Part shown: in pieces, positions 24,584 to 35,894 of the stretch
Layout of the letters: each line of letters opens with the position of its first letter
Numbering within the stretch: position 1 is the first letter of the stretch
NCBI GenBank assembly: GCA_038030265.1
Contig: CM075939.1
Coordinates: 39,785,253 to 39,849,252 of the forward strand
DNA length: 64,000 bases
Direction of reading: 5' to 3'
Origin: Corythucha ciliata
Taxonomy: Eukaryota; Arthropoda; Insecta; Hemiptera; Tingidae
The notes under the pieces: model-generated
Seen by the model: the letters and a program-made list of their open reading frames with translations, nothing else
What the model was told of the DNA's origin: nothing
Databases searched by the model: none
Program-made: the position numbers and the translations under genes

Positions 24584-24848
24584 TTAAGCGCCCCATACAC
24601 TATGCGATTGCCTGCAGGCCGTCGCCTCAAGAGGCGACCGTCCGGCCAAAATCGACGGGTATCATACACTGTAGTCAACGATCTCAAGTCCGATCCTAGC
24701 CGGTCCTACGGCCACACACCTTCAGTTTTCACGGACTGCAGGTGGACTGCAGTCCATGGCCTTCAGATTAACTGAAAATGTGTGGGTAACCCCGATCGAC
24801 GGCCTCACGATTGCCTTCAGTTAAACTGACAGTGTATGCGGCGCTTAA
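24584..24848. mobile_element. TTAA-flanked MITE (piggyBac-like), 265 bp
   Basis: Both ends are TTAA (24584-24587 and 24845-24848). Inside are inverted repeats GCGCCCCATACACT at the left and GCGCCGCATACACT (read inward on the minus strand) at the right, 13 of 14 matching. An inner GCGATTGCCTGCAGG / CGATTGCCTTCAG pair is also present. TTAA target duplication is the hallmark of piggyBac transposition. Confidence 0.78.
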
Positions 24849-24899
24849 GAAATCCCAAAGGCCGGAAAATTTGAGAAAAAAAAAAACAAAAAAAAAAAA

Positions 24900-25290
24900 G
24901 TTCCGACAGCAGCCTGTCGGGAAAAGTGCATTTCATTCATGCGACAATCGAGTCAAACCTCATAAGTTAGAACGATATCAATCAACTATGAATCACATTT
25001 AGGCCGTGGTATAGAAAGTCAAAATCATAAAATCGTGTTTCTTTTTACCGCAGGCCCCTTTTTTTGGCACCAACTGAGGGGGAACAAAATGATGAAAATG
25101 AAACACAGTCGGTTTGGTTGCCTATACGATATGGGAAGGTGGACTCTTGTTAGAGGAGTTATTTGCAATTAAAATCTTTATCCCGGCCTAAATTTCATTC
25201 ATAATTGATTGATATCGTTCTAACTTATGAGGTTTGACTCGATTGTCGCATGAATGAAATGCACTTTTCCCGACAGGCTGCTGTCGGAAC
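24900..25290. mobile_element. Foldback element with ~100-bp arms
   Basis: Left arm 24900-25012 (GTTCCGACAGCAGCCTGTCG, GCATTTCATTCATGCGAC, ATAAGTTAGAACGATATC, AGGCCG) and right arm 25184-25290 are near-perfect inverted copies around a loop of about 170 bp. The outermost GACAGCAGCCTGTC is itself a small palindrome. Confidence 0.75.
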
Positions 25291-26259
25291 AAAACTTTTT
25301 TCAGGTTACGTTAATTTTCAGATCAGTTAAATTAGGTTAAATGGCATGTCACAATTTCACCATTGCGCAATGCGGAGTGCCTGGGTTCGAATCCGAAACA
25401 ATTTTTTTTTAATTTTTTTTTGTTCCTCCCTTTTTGGCCCACCTCAGGATTTTTTACTCAATATTTATTAGGCTGTAGGCAAATCAAATAAAAGAGACGG
25501 CTCAAAATTCAGTGTCAATGAATTTTTTTGGTAATTGGGTGGTCCAGTAAGGCATAGCGTTAATTTAATAGCTCCCCTCCGCCGAGAACTCCCCTGCCAT
25601 ATCAACGGATTTGGTTCACAAGGGTCTCATACGAAAGCGCGTTCATTTTTCATTACTCGTGTCAATTTTGGGGGCAATTGCAGCAACAGCCGTGCGGTAG
25701 CGAATTTTCAACTAATTCAAACCCCTCTTTCACACCGTTCCCGTGGACCGATTCATCTGGATCACGAACTCGTCCGAGATATTCACGCTATTGATTTTTA
25801 GACCAAATTTGGTTGCCCTAAGTCAAAAATTGCGACCGTGATCGTGCTAACAAGCGAGGGGCCATATATATATATATATAGCAAATCGAACAGACCTCGG
25901 ATTCGTGTTCTAGGGGTTCTGAAACGTGAAAAAAAAGTATCACAGCCCATATGTGCGACCATCAGGGCGAGACCAATAGTGCATTTTTTGAATGAAATGC
26001 ACTAAAACATTCAACAACTACCTATAGTGCCTATGTAACGTGAACGATTAGTTTGGCAAAAATATGCCTCCCGCCGAATGAAGTGATCTCACGCTGTAAT
26101 GGAGTGGAAGCTCTTATGTCCCACGGCTAGCACTGCGATTGTAACCCTCAAAATTAGGAAGTTAAGTGAGCGAAATCCGGGAAATTAATTTTTTATTGAG
26201 TGAAACCAGCTAAGAACGGTTCTTGGTGAGAAAAATCGACGTAATCGGTCTCTGAAATA
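25291..26259. other. Unassigned sequence with (AT)n and a B-box-like word
   Basis: GGTTCGAATCC near 25384 has the sequence of a tRNA T-arm or B box and is followed by a T run, but no cloverleaf or A box could be drawn, so no tRNA is called. An (AT) microsatellite occupies 25864-25880. No coding frame is recognised. Confidence 0.4.
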
Positions 26260-27010
26260 GGCCATCCAGCGAAATTGGTATACTGACAAACAAAATTCTC
26301 GAAATTGGCTGAAACTGACAATATTATCTTCATAAAATTGACAATTCCTCATAAAATTAACTATTTCCTTATGAAATAGACAATTTGCCCATAACATTTA
26401 TTATTCCTTTATAATATTGACAATTTATACATTTCCACAAATTGACAATTGATCATTTCCGCGTATTATTTATTCATACTAAAAAAAAAGTTTAAAGCCA
26501 AAATAAACTATCACCAATCACTGTATTAACAACGATCGCCTAAAGGGCAATTGCCAGCGAGTCACGGGGAAAAATTATCAAGTTCGAAGGACCAAAAATA
26601 AAACTTTTGGGGATAAGTGACAATTTCCTAGTGAAACTGACAATTTCTTAGTTAAACTGACAATTCCATGCTACAATTAACGCTTCCTGGAAAATTTACG
26701 ATTTCCTATTGAAATTTCCAATTCGATCTAACAATTTCCTTACAAAATTTAAAATTCATTCAAAAAGGTCAATTTCCTCATTATATTGACAACTCCTCGT
26801 ACATTTTGTCATTTTCTTTATTAAATTGACTATTTCCATATTAAACTGACGATGTACTCATCAAATTGACTTCTTTTAGACTGAAAATTTCCTCATAAAA
26901 TCATCCATTATACGCATAAGCTTAAGATTTCATATAAAATTGAAAGTTTTCTCATAAAACACACAATTTCGTTATGAAATTGACAGTTTCTTTGTGAAAC
27001 CAAAGAGTTT
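26260..27010. repeat. Short-period array, family D (~20 bp)
   Basis: About 30 diverged units of 19-21 bp: ATTGACAATTTCCTCATAAA and variants such as CTGACAATTTCTTAGTTAAA. Spacing is kept well for stretches of 5-6 units and drifts after that. Confidence 0.65.
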
Positions 27011-27029
27011 TTTCATAAGATGACAATAT

Positions 27030-27300
27030 ATCACCATAAAGTTGCTCTTCGTGAAGCGTTTCACATATTTGTTGCCCTTGACGCGGCATTTTGCGTAAAT
27101 TTTGCCTTGAATTCGGCGATTCACGTGGGTGTTTGCCCGAATGTTGCGTTTTGCCCACCGTGGGGGCATTATGCGTAGTTTACTCGTTGTGCCGCGGCCT
27201 TTCACAATGTGACGTTTTAAAGTTTGTCCTAGGCGTGTCCTTTCGCATAAATTTTGCGCTAGAAGTGGTGGTGTTCAACGTCAATTTTTCCCTCATCAGT
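27030..27300. repeat. Weak array with GCGTAAATTTTGCC words
   Basis: GCATTTTGCGTAAATTTTGCC-type words recur (GTTGCGTTTTGCCC, GGCATTATGCGTAGTTT, TCGCATAAATTTTGCG) at about 25-35 bp. Too diverged for a consensus. Confidence 0.35.
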
Positions 27301-27429
27301 GAGGCCATTCGCGAGAGTTTTCCCTTAACTTGGCATGTCGCGTCTCTCGAGAACCTCTGACCCCTTAGTAGAGAGAATTCTGAGAGAATGGCCCTAAAAT
27401 TAGAGGTGATCACCCCTTTTCGATATATA

Positions 27430-28729
27430 CAGGGTGTTCATGAATTACCTGGACAGAAGAAAACCAGTTATGGGGCACATCATTTGCCATCGAAATTACT
27501 ATTTGCAGTTTTTGGAAATTCCGCCTTGTTTCCAAGATATCACACATTTCATGATTTTTTCACGAATGCCCTTTTTCCCCATTTAAATGCTTGCCATACG
27601 CTTGCCCAAAACTAACCAGCTCATTGGAAAGAGCACAAAATTTCCTAAAAGAGGGGCCTACTTTCGGGTGAAAATTATTGTCGTACCATTCGTGAGAGCA
27701 GCCGATTTACTAAAGAAACTGGTGACTCACATTTCCATACATTTTTCCGACGCGATTTTCCCCTCTTCGCCATTGGGAAGAAAAAATTTGAAATCAGTGG
27801 AAAAACTTCCTCATTTTGTAAGCTTTCCAATGATGTACAAAGGTTCATAGTTACTGTATTTTTCCATTGAGATATGAGCAATAAACTTGAAAAATTCAGC
27901 CAGAAAACGTGAGATTCATGCATTTCTGCGACAATATTTTATTACACAAGGAGACATTTTTTTTCTTCTTTTATTTTATTTGTGACTCAATTATTCATCT
28001 TTCATCTTCTTAGTCAATAATTTAAGTTCCTCTCCCCTCCGAAAGAGACCCCCACCACCACTCATATGAGTGTCTACGTAATTATTCTAGGGGGAGGGGG
28101 GATGACTTCACGAATCGAGCTTAAATTATTAATTAGGAAGATAAAAGATAAATAATTAAGTCAAAAAAATAAATAAAATAAGAAAACAATAGTTCCTTCG
28201 GTTATAATGGTACTGAAAAAATGCTTGAATTCCACGTTTTCTGGCTGGGATTTTTCAAGTTTTTTACTTATATTTCAACGGAAAAATACTGTAAGTGTAA
28301 ACTTTTACACATCGTTGGAAAGCTTACAAAATAAGGAAGTTTTTCCACTGATTTCAAATTTTTTCTTCCCTATGGCGAAGAGGTGAAAATCGCGTCGGAA
28401 AAATGTATGGAAATGTGAGTCACCAGTATCTTTGGTAAATCGGCTGCTCTCACGTGTGGTGCGAAGGTAATTTTCACCCGAAAGTGAACACATTTTAAAG
28501 GAAATTTTGTGCTCTTTCCAATGAGCTGATTAGTTTTAGACTAGTACCATTTTGTGAGGGTATGGCAAGCATCTAAGTGGGAAAAAATGGAATTCATGAA
28601 AAAATCATAAAATGTGTGATATCTCGGAAACAAAGAGGAATTTCCAAAGACTCCAAATAGTCATTTCGATGGCAAATGGTGTGCCCCATAACTGGTTTTC
28701 TTCTGTCCAGCTAATTCATGAACACCCTG
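27430..28729. mobile_element. Long foldback element, TA-flanked (CAGGGTGTTCATGAATT ends)
   Basis: The ends CAGGGTGTTCATGAATTA and TAATTCATGAACACCCTG are flanked by TA on both sides. The arms are very long: about 27430-27915 pairs with about 28232-28729, with scattered mismatches and small indels. Even the central 280 bp is partly self-complementary. The TA duplication and CAGGGTG start suit a Tc1/mariner-type non-autonomous element. ORFs inside are mirror images of one another and are not genes. Confidence 0.82.
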
Positions 28730-29089
28730 TATGATAGTTAATTTGTTTAATAATTGATTATTTGATAGTGAAAGTGGTGGGAGATGATGATGATGATGGA
28801 CATGGTGCATTGATTTTTCTTAAATAAACTGTTTCTTTGAATTTTGGGGTTATTTTGACGTCGAAAACAATTTTTGGGGATTTTACCTGACAGTTGCAAT
28901 ATGGCTTATTTTGACGATTTTACACTGTTTTTCCGAACCTTTCGTGTCATATCTCAGTAAAAATTCAACCGATTTTCAATTTTCTTACGTCAATTGAAAG
29001 CTCACATAATGGGCAATCATGTTATTTCGTGGCTTTTCATTCGGCTTTGGGAGCAATTTGAACTGGTTAGACTCGACTCCACCGCCACC
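28730..29089. other. Unassigned sequence
   Basis: Contains a short GATGATGATGATGATGG run near 28783. Otherwise nothing is recognised. Confidence 0.4.
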
Positions 29090-29490
29090 ATAATAAAAAG
29101 GGCTCCGGAACTTGCCATTTCGCGAAATTAAAAGACCAGAAATGCGTAATTTCGCTGATACATGGACCCAAAACTTTGCAGATTTTGCAATGAAATTTGC
29201 ACATTTTTACCTGCGGTATGTAGAAATTTCCTTTCTGTTAGTATAGAAATTGTCAATTTCAGAATGTTGGCTCCATAACGTTGCAATTCAGCAGCTTTTT
29301 AAGGCCGTTCAAAAGCAAAATTATTCCAGGTAATTTCGCTGCCCCCCCCCCCCAGTGATTTTACGGCTGTTTACAGTCGAGAAACGCAATTCCGCGACTA
29401 TTTAGTCTCAAACTTGCGTTTTATGGGAATGTATAACTTCGAAACAAGCAATTTTGGGGCTATTTATCCCCCGAGGCAGGCAATTTCATA
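29090..29490. repeat. Family C array, short block
   Basis: Words such as AATTTCGCTGAT, CAAAACTTTGCAGATTTTGC, AACTTGCG and GCAATTTTGGGGC recur at about 30-40 bp, with a C tract at 29342-29353. Confidence 0.45.
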
Positions 29491-30249
29491 CCTATAATTG
29501 GCCCTGAATCTTTTCAGTTTCTTGATAATTTCTCTTCTCTTGATTTTATTTTACCTATTGTTGAGCACCAAAATTTTATTGTTGACCACATCGCCTGCTT
29601 GGCCTGAATGAACACGGGGTTCAGACGCTGAATATAAACACTTTGAGAGCTGAACAATTTGATTCCAAGCGAAAATTTCAATTATTCTACAAATTCCTTG
29701 AAAAAAACTTTTTCAGGGGTCACATTAAGGTTTCAGTTAGTTTAATAGCCAAAAAACCCTTTTGACCGTCATATATCGAATCAAATTTGCTTTGACTGAC
29801 TTCAACTCGTTTTTTATAGCCTAACCAATCGGGTTCTGGGGTCTAAATTTTCAGTTCTCCACTTAACCGTGGGAGGGGGGTGTCGATTTCCAAGCGACTT
29901 TACCCACAAATCACCAATTTCGCCGTGAATTTTTGTGAACCACAGGGCCACAAACTATTAAAGGCAGTTTCTAAAGAACGAGCTCTGGTCACCGTAAAAT
30001 GGAAATGTATACCCCAAATATTTGCGATTTAAGCACCAGAAACCCAATATTGGAACTGCAATTTTGCTCTTAGAAACTTTTGAAAAGTTGCACGAAAAGT
30101 GTCTGACACTTGATTTGTAAAGGCCCGTATACTTATAGACCAGTCAATATAGACACAAAAATCTGGGTAAATCGCAAACGTGCATGTCATTAATTATTTT
30201 TTTTTGCATGTTCTCGGGACCAATGAGAGCAGTTATTACTCAAGTTTGC
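29491..30249. other. Unassigned sequence
   Basis: No gene, array or hairpin recognised. Confidence 0.4.
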
Positions 30250-30529
30250 TACCCTCAAGAGGTGTGCTTAACTCGTGGCACTCGAAAAACTAAGAAATTT
30301 CATCACTTTTTCTGTTTTTTCAACAAAAATACCTGAAGAAAGCGTTTTTCGAGCATGAACACAGTATACATTATTAAAGCCAACTAAATTTGCTACAATT
30401 TAAGCCATGCCCGAGCATCCTGGGTCTGTTAGTTCAAGGAATACAGCAAATCAACAAAATACTTAATCTCGCCAAAAAGCGAGAATTGCGAGATTGGTAA
30501 CGTAACTTTTCAAGACCCGTAGCACTCAA
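30250..30529 (+). repeat. Dispersed repeat R1, copy 1
   Basis: Contains GGCACTCGAAAAACTAAG, ATCACTTTTTCTGTTTTTTC, GCGTTTTTCGAGCA and GACCCGTAGCACTCAAA. The same order occurs on the minus strand at 40127-40440. It continues into the foldback at 30530. Confidence 0.6.
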
Positions 30530-31530
30530 ATACACGGTGATTGGTACTTGGTTGAGCAAAATGAGAGGGGTAATTGTACACCCAAAATGCAACAAAAAAT
30601 TTCCTGTGACCTAAGGTCAGATTTCCATTCCTAATTCAGGTAATCAATTTGTTCTTCTAAAGTACATCACGGGTTTTCGCAACAAAAACATCTGTAACAT
30701 GGGAAGTAAGCGTTCTAGGATGAATCCAACGGCACCACTGAAAAGAGCACTCTTTTTTTTGTGTGAGTAAAGACATTTTGTCTAGTGATAACGAAAGATT
30801 CTTTAAGTAAACTGGGAAAATATCAGGATACTTTTAAAAATGTCAGTTTTTGACAACTGTTCAAAGCTAGAATACAATAGCCATGGTCCATGGTGCTCCC
30901 AGGTCCCAGCGCCCTGCAAATTCCTCTACAACTGTATGAAGTAACTTAGTTTAATACTTATGCTCATTTAACTCCTGTCCTTCGCAATTTTTTGATAAAA
31001 ATCCATTGTTATACAAAATATAATAACACAACAATTATACAAGATATAATTGCCTCATTTTTTGGTATAACAATGGATTTTTCTGATTTTTTATTTTAGA
31101 GGCAGGAGTGATTTGTTTTCTTTCTTTTTTTTCAATTTTTTCGACCGATCCTGCCGGCGTTTTTGTTTTCAGCGACGTTTCGTCGAGGGATCCTCGATTT
31201 TTCTCAAAACATTGCGAAGAACAGTAGTAAAATAAGCATGAAGTATTAAACTAAGTTACTTCATACAGTTTTAGAGGAATTTGCCAGGCGCTGGGAGCAC
31301 CATGGCTAATTTAGTCTAGCTTTGAACAGTTGTCAAAAACTGACATTTTTTAAAATATCCTGATATTTTCCCAGTTTACTTAAAGAATCTTTCGTTATCA
31401 TTAGACAAAATGTCTTTACTCACACAAAAAAAAGAATGCTCTTTTAAGTGGTGCCGTTGGATTTAACCTAGGACGCTTACTTCCCATGTTACACCTGTTT
31501 ATGTTGCGAAAACCAGTGATGTGCTGAAAA

Positions 31531-33671
31531 CAGTGGGGTAGGTACGAGGGGGGGGGGAATGGGGGATAGATCCCCACCCCAGAGCTACAAGTATACGAAC
31601 GAAGGAGCACTAGTACCATATGGAAAAGCCCCTTAAAATCTCCAAAAAATGAGCGTTTCACGTTGAAATTAGGTTTAGCAGATTTTCTGGACTTGAAGCA
31701 GCCCGAAAAGATCCGAGTACGTCCAGCTTTTTCCTTGGACTTCGGACCCAACGCAGTAGTGTACCGAGGTACGGGGGGCAAAAATCGGTATTATTCGTGG
31801 CTATAGCTGCTAAAAAGCGCTGATTCATGGTCTCACGATGCAACTTCCAGACTGAAATTAAGAAAATTCGCGGTTCATGGAAGCCATTCTACGAATAAAT
31901 TGTGGAAATCAAAGTAAAAGTGTTGTATTTGGGCAAACCCCGCGGTTAAAGTTGAGAAAACACGCTATAATATTGACATAAATGAAAGACGCTTTCAGGT
32001 TAAATTGGACAAAAATGGCAAATTCACAACTGAAATGGCGTAAAATCGCTCATTCGCGTATGAAAAAGGGAATAGGATGCTGAATGGCCGCAAAATAAGC
32101 ACAAAACGCTATTTCACAGCTGAAATTGGGAAAAATCGCTAAATTGCAATTTTCAGATATAAAGTTGTGTAAAAACGTTAATTCGCGTTTACAAAATGAA
32201 GTAAATCACTAATTCACGATAAAAATTGAAAAAATCACCAATTAGCGCAGCCAAAATTAAGAAAAACGTTAATTTTCAGTTCAAATTGGGGAAAACGGCT
32301 AATTCTCTGTTAAAAATAGAAAAAATTGCTAACTTGCAGCTTAAATTGAGTCAAACGCCAATTCTTAGCAAAAATTGACAAAACTCGGTAGGTAATGCAC
32401 GGGTTGGAAACGCTACCACGCTGCTAAAATTTCGAAAAAGCGAAAAATCGCTGCTAAAATTGAGAAGCACCACTAATTTATAATTTAAAAATGAAGATTT
32501 ATGGGCAGAAATAGATGGACTGATGTAAATTTTTTGGTTTGGACAAAAGAATTTACATTTATAATTTAAATTCGCACCTTCTGAAGGCATTTTTGAGGCT
32601 AAAATTCAGAAAAATTGCAAATTCATTCATGGCTATAGTATAATGTTAAAAAATACGCTAATTCACGGCTAGAACTGCCGTGAAGCAATAATCTACACCT
32701 ACAAAAGTTATACAAAATTGCTAAAGCGGTGGTAAAATGTGAAAAACCGCTGATTTGCGGGTAATATGTAGAAATTAAAATAATCAGCAGGTCAAAATTA
32801 AGAGAAAGGTTTATTTTAAGCCTAAAAATAGAGAAAATTGCTAATTCGCGGCTAAAAATGGAAAAATTCTCCAATTTACAGCTAAAATTGCGCCAAACGC
32901 CAATTTGTGACTGAAATTGAGAAAATTAGCTAATTCACAGATTTGAAAAGCTACGACGCGTCGCCGATACAATTTTAAAAAAGCTCTAATTCGCGGTTGA
33001 AATTGAGACAAATTCTAATTTGCACCAAAAACTGAATATGCGCCAATTTGTGGATTCTGAAGGCAACTTTTCAGGCTGAAATTGAAAAAAAGCGCCAATT
33101 TATGGCAATAGGTGAAGAAACCGCTAATTCGCGAGTAAACTGAGAAGAATCGCTCATGCATTGGGTATGGTTGACCAAAAAAATCCTAATTCGTGAAAAG
33201 TCCCCCTATTTTGCGGCTAATTTCCAGCTAAAACTGAGAAAATTCCCTGGAAAAAAATTTTAAAAAATCGGTAATATGCTGCTGAAATTGAGGAAAACGC
33301 CAAAACTCGTGGATAAATAAGAAACATCGTTCACGGGATAAAAACGATACTTAGCTGCTAAAGTTGATAAAATGCGCAAATTCATGGATATGGTAGGGGG
33401 TGGGGCAAAACCACTATCCAGCTGCTGAAATTGAGAAGAACGATACACTCAGCCAAAATTGAGAAAAGCGCTAATTTGCGGGTAGAGTCCAAAAATCGCC
33501 CTTAACTGAGAGATTGAGGCTATGATGAGGCCAGCAAGATGTCCAGATTCAAGAGTGTGCTGGCTGGGTGGAATGATGACTAAAATGTGAAATTACCTCC
33601 CTCCTCTCGTGCTTACGAGATTTCAATCTGATCCCCCCCCCCTCTAGGACAAATTCCTTCCTACGCCACTG
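31531..33671. mobile_element. Non-autonomous hAT element carrying a family B array
   Basis: The left end CAGTGGGGTAGGTACGAGG and the right end CCTTCCTACGCCACTG are inverted copies (CAGTGGCGTAGG consensus). A perfect 8-bp direct repeat GCTGAAAA flanks it (31523-31530 and 33672-33679). A G tract of 10 (31548-31557) and a C tract of 10 (33633-33642) lie symmetrically inside the ends. No transposase is present: most of the 2141-bp interior (about 31790-33500) is array B. A second hAT-like end, CAGTAGTGTACCGAGG, lies inside at 31750 and may mark an older nested copy. Confidence 0.85.
31790..33500 (+). repeat. Family B array inside the hAT element
   Basis: About 55 diverged units of 28-31 bp with GAGAAAAA, CGCTAATTCGCGGCT and AAAATT words. 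The array is free of ORFs apart from repeat shadows. Confidence 0.72.
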
Positions 33672-33770
33672 GCTGAAAAACGTGAAAAAATCTATTATCT
33701 CGACTAGGAATGGAAATCGGACCCTAGGTCATAAGCAAAGTCATATAAAAAAAACCAAGTTATTCAGCTC

Positions 33771-34955
33771 AAAATAAAAAGTGATTACTAAACGTGGGTT
33801 TGAAATTTCGCTCCCGTTAGATCTCACTACCATCGTATTGAGATACATGGGGTCGAAACAGATTTCGAAGAAAAAATAAAAAAGCGATCCTTTTCAAATT
33901 CTAAATGGTCATTTCTGCCGAAAAATCGCGAAATAAACGATCCTGAGTAATTTTGAAAGGGTCACATCGAAGAAATTTTTCCGGCCCTTGAGAAGTCAAT
34001 ACGCTCAGATTCGGTGTGAATAAATGGTGGAGGATTTTTTTTTTTAATCAAAAATGCCCGTTTCCCACAACTTGGAGAAGCTGTCGGGGCCACATAAAAT
34101 TGTTTATTTGAGACGAAATGGCTAATCCTGGCAGAAAAAAAAGTGAGCTCTTTTCCGAATCTGTTTTCAAAAGTTGCAGAATGTCAACAGGGAACCGATT
34201 ACATCACATTTAGATTAGAAAGGTGATGTGAGCCTGATATCTCGAAGATGATTTTCGGTCCATGGTGCATAGAGTATTATTAAACGATATTAAGAAAACA
34301 AAACAGTATTTATAAGGCCTTCCGCACACGAGTCGTCGGCGATGCCAAAGGTACATTTTCGCGTCCTCCTCGTCAACGTCGGGTTATTTAGCCGTAGTCC
34401 ACAGTAAAAAAGTGTCACCGACTCAAATTTTCGATACATGGAACTTCTTCATTGTAGAAAGCCTTCGATGAGATACGACCCGAGTGCGAGAGTCTTCGAT
34501 GATATTGACAGTTGAAAAATTCGAATTTTCTCTTAGTCGAGCAAACCCGATTCCTCTTCGAAGGCCTAAACGATTTTTTTTTTAAAGACAGCCCTTCACG
34601 AGTCATATGTTGTTTTGCATATGTGGAGTCATTCGAGGGAATAAATTTGTTTGCATAGACTCCACCTAATTCTATGTAACTCTGAAACGAAGCGTTTGCG
34701 GCCCTATGTCCACGAAGTAATTTTGGTTCGCCCATCTTGTTAGTAGTACAACATGTATAAGTATTGCCGGATCCTCCTGAAACACCCTGTTTAAGAACAA
34801 ATCCTTTTAAAATGCTGGAGATATTTGCCCGTAACTCAAAAGGTATTTATACCCGTGATTTCTACTACATCTCGTTCAATTCAGCATAAAAAACTACGTT
34901 CTATGAGAGAGCATGGTTAGCCCTGGCTTAATCATGGTAAAAAATTGTTGGTTTT
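33771..34955. other. Repeat R1-related flank, then unassigned
   Basis: 33771-33870 continues a sequence shared with 39785-39900 on the other strand (GGGTTTGAAATTTCGCTCCC, TAGATCTCACTACCATCG). After that no feature is recognised. CACCCTGTTTAAG near 34782 may be another mariner-like end. Confidence 0.4.
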
Positions 34956-35315
34956 TGGATTGTAATTTGAAAACAAATCCTGCGCGTTTGGCTATTTCTA
35001 AAACCAAACATCGCAATTGAGTCTATTTTGAACTCAAATTTCGACTTCTCAAAGCCAAATTTCACGCATTCAGCTCGTTCAAATCCAAAAAAATTGCGTT
35101 AGTTTGGACCTTTCAAAACCCTATTTCGGTGATTTACGATTTATGATAAACCAAAATTCCCCCAAAAATCTCAATTTCAGGCAAATTTGCTATTTTAAAC
35201 CCAAATTCCGCGGGATATCTCATTCTAAGCACTCATTCAAAAGCAGAATTTTGTGGGTTTGCCTCTTTCAACCCCAAATTTCTTGGAATTGACTCCTTCA
35301 AATCCAAATTACGGT
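34956..35315 (-). repeat. Family A array (minus orientation)
   Basis: Reverse of the A consensus: TTCAAAACCC, GGCTCATTCAAA-type words and CCAAATTTCGCG-type words (for example CCAAATTTCACGCATT, CAACCCCAAATTTC) at 30-35 bp. It lies next to the inverted transposon terminus at 35370-35467. Confidence 0.55.
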
Positions 35316-35369
35316 ACTACCAATTAATATTAAAAAATAAGTTATTTTAATTATTTTCAAAAATTTCCC

Positions 35370-35467
35370 TTTTTTTGTATTCGCCCTCCTTCCCTTTTTC
35401 TCTGATAGTGGCTGAGCTGAGGGGGGTGGCGATCGCCCCTATCGCCACACCCATGAAACCGCCTCTG
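35370..35467 (-). mobile_element. Transposon terminus (CAGGGGCGGTTT family), copy 2
   Basis: On the minus strand it starts CAGAGGCGGTTTCATGGG and continues TGGCGATAGGGGCGATCGCC and a purine-rich stretch. It aligns with 416-520 over about 100 bp. Array A follows inward in both copies. Confidence 0.6.
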
Positions 35468-35894
35468 TCAGCAAACACAAGTGCATGGGATTAGTCACCT
35501 CGTATAAGTGATTTATTTCAATCTCTTGTAGGGATGAATTGGCCAACGTCTACGCGCCCTTAAAAGTAGGCTCGCTACCCTGTTTCGTTGCGGACTTTTC
35601 GAACCCTCAAATTATACGTCAAAAGATATTTTTTAAGCCACATTCTAGATTGGGCCGAATTTTGCCGCTATTCTGCTTTTGTTTTCTGTACCTTCTATGT
35701 AGTGGAAAAAAAAGTGGTTTTCAGATTGGCACGAAAATAGCACGGGTCTTTCGTATCTGGAAACATGGATTTACACCACTGGTACTGGTCCTAACGACAT
35801 AACATCATAACTAGCCATTTAATCGTGAATTTGTTATTTTTGTTGTGCTCATAATTGACTGTATCGTAATAAGCTTTTTTTTTGTTTATTTCAG
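35468..35894. other. Upstream flank of the THAP9-like gene
   Basis: A plus-strand frame at 35539-35802 carries no THAP motif. The last bases (TTTTTTTTGTTTATTTCAG) form a good polypyrimidine tract and acceptor for the exon at 35895, so a further 5' exon is expected upstream. It was not found. Confidence 0.4.

Larger units (their letters stand above)
30530..33770. mobile_element. Large foldback element interrupted by a hAT insertion
   Basis: Left arm 30530-30964 and right arm 31234-31530 plus 33680-33770 are inverted copies once 31531-33671 is removed. Matching words, outer to inner: CTAGGAATGGAAATC / GATTTCCATTCCTAA; GCGAAAACCAGTGATG / CATCACGGGTTTTCGC; ACGCTTACTTCCCATGTTAC / GTAACATGGGAAGTAAGCG; GTTACTTCATACAGTTTTAG / ACTGTATGAAGTAACTTAG. 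An inner hairpin ATCCATTGTTATAC / GTATAACAATGGAT fills the loop. The left arm gives the empty site for the hAT. Confidence 0.75.

Noticed and set aside
25383..25394. tRNA gene suggested by GGTTCGAATCC
   Set aside because: No acceptor stem, D arm or anticodon arm could be drawn around it.
27388..28493. Several ORFs inside the 27430 foldback
   Set aside because: ORFs on the two strands are mirror translations of the two arms. No transposase motif is present.
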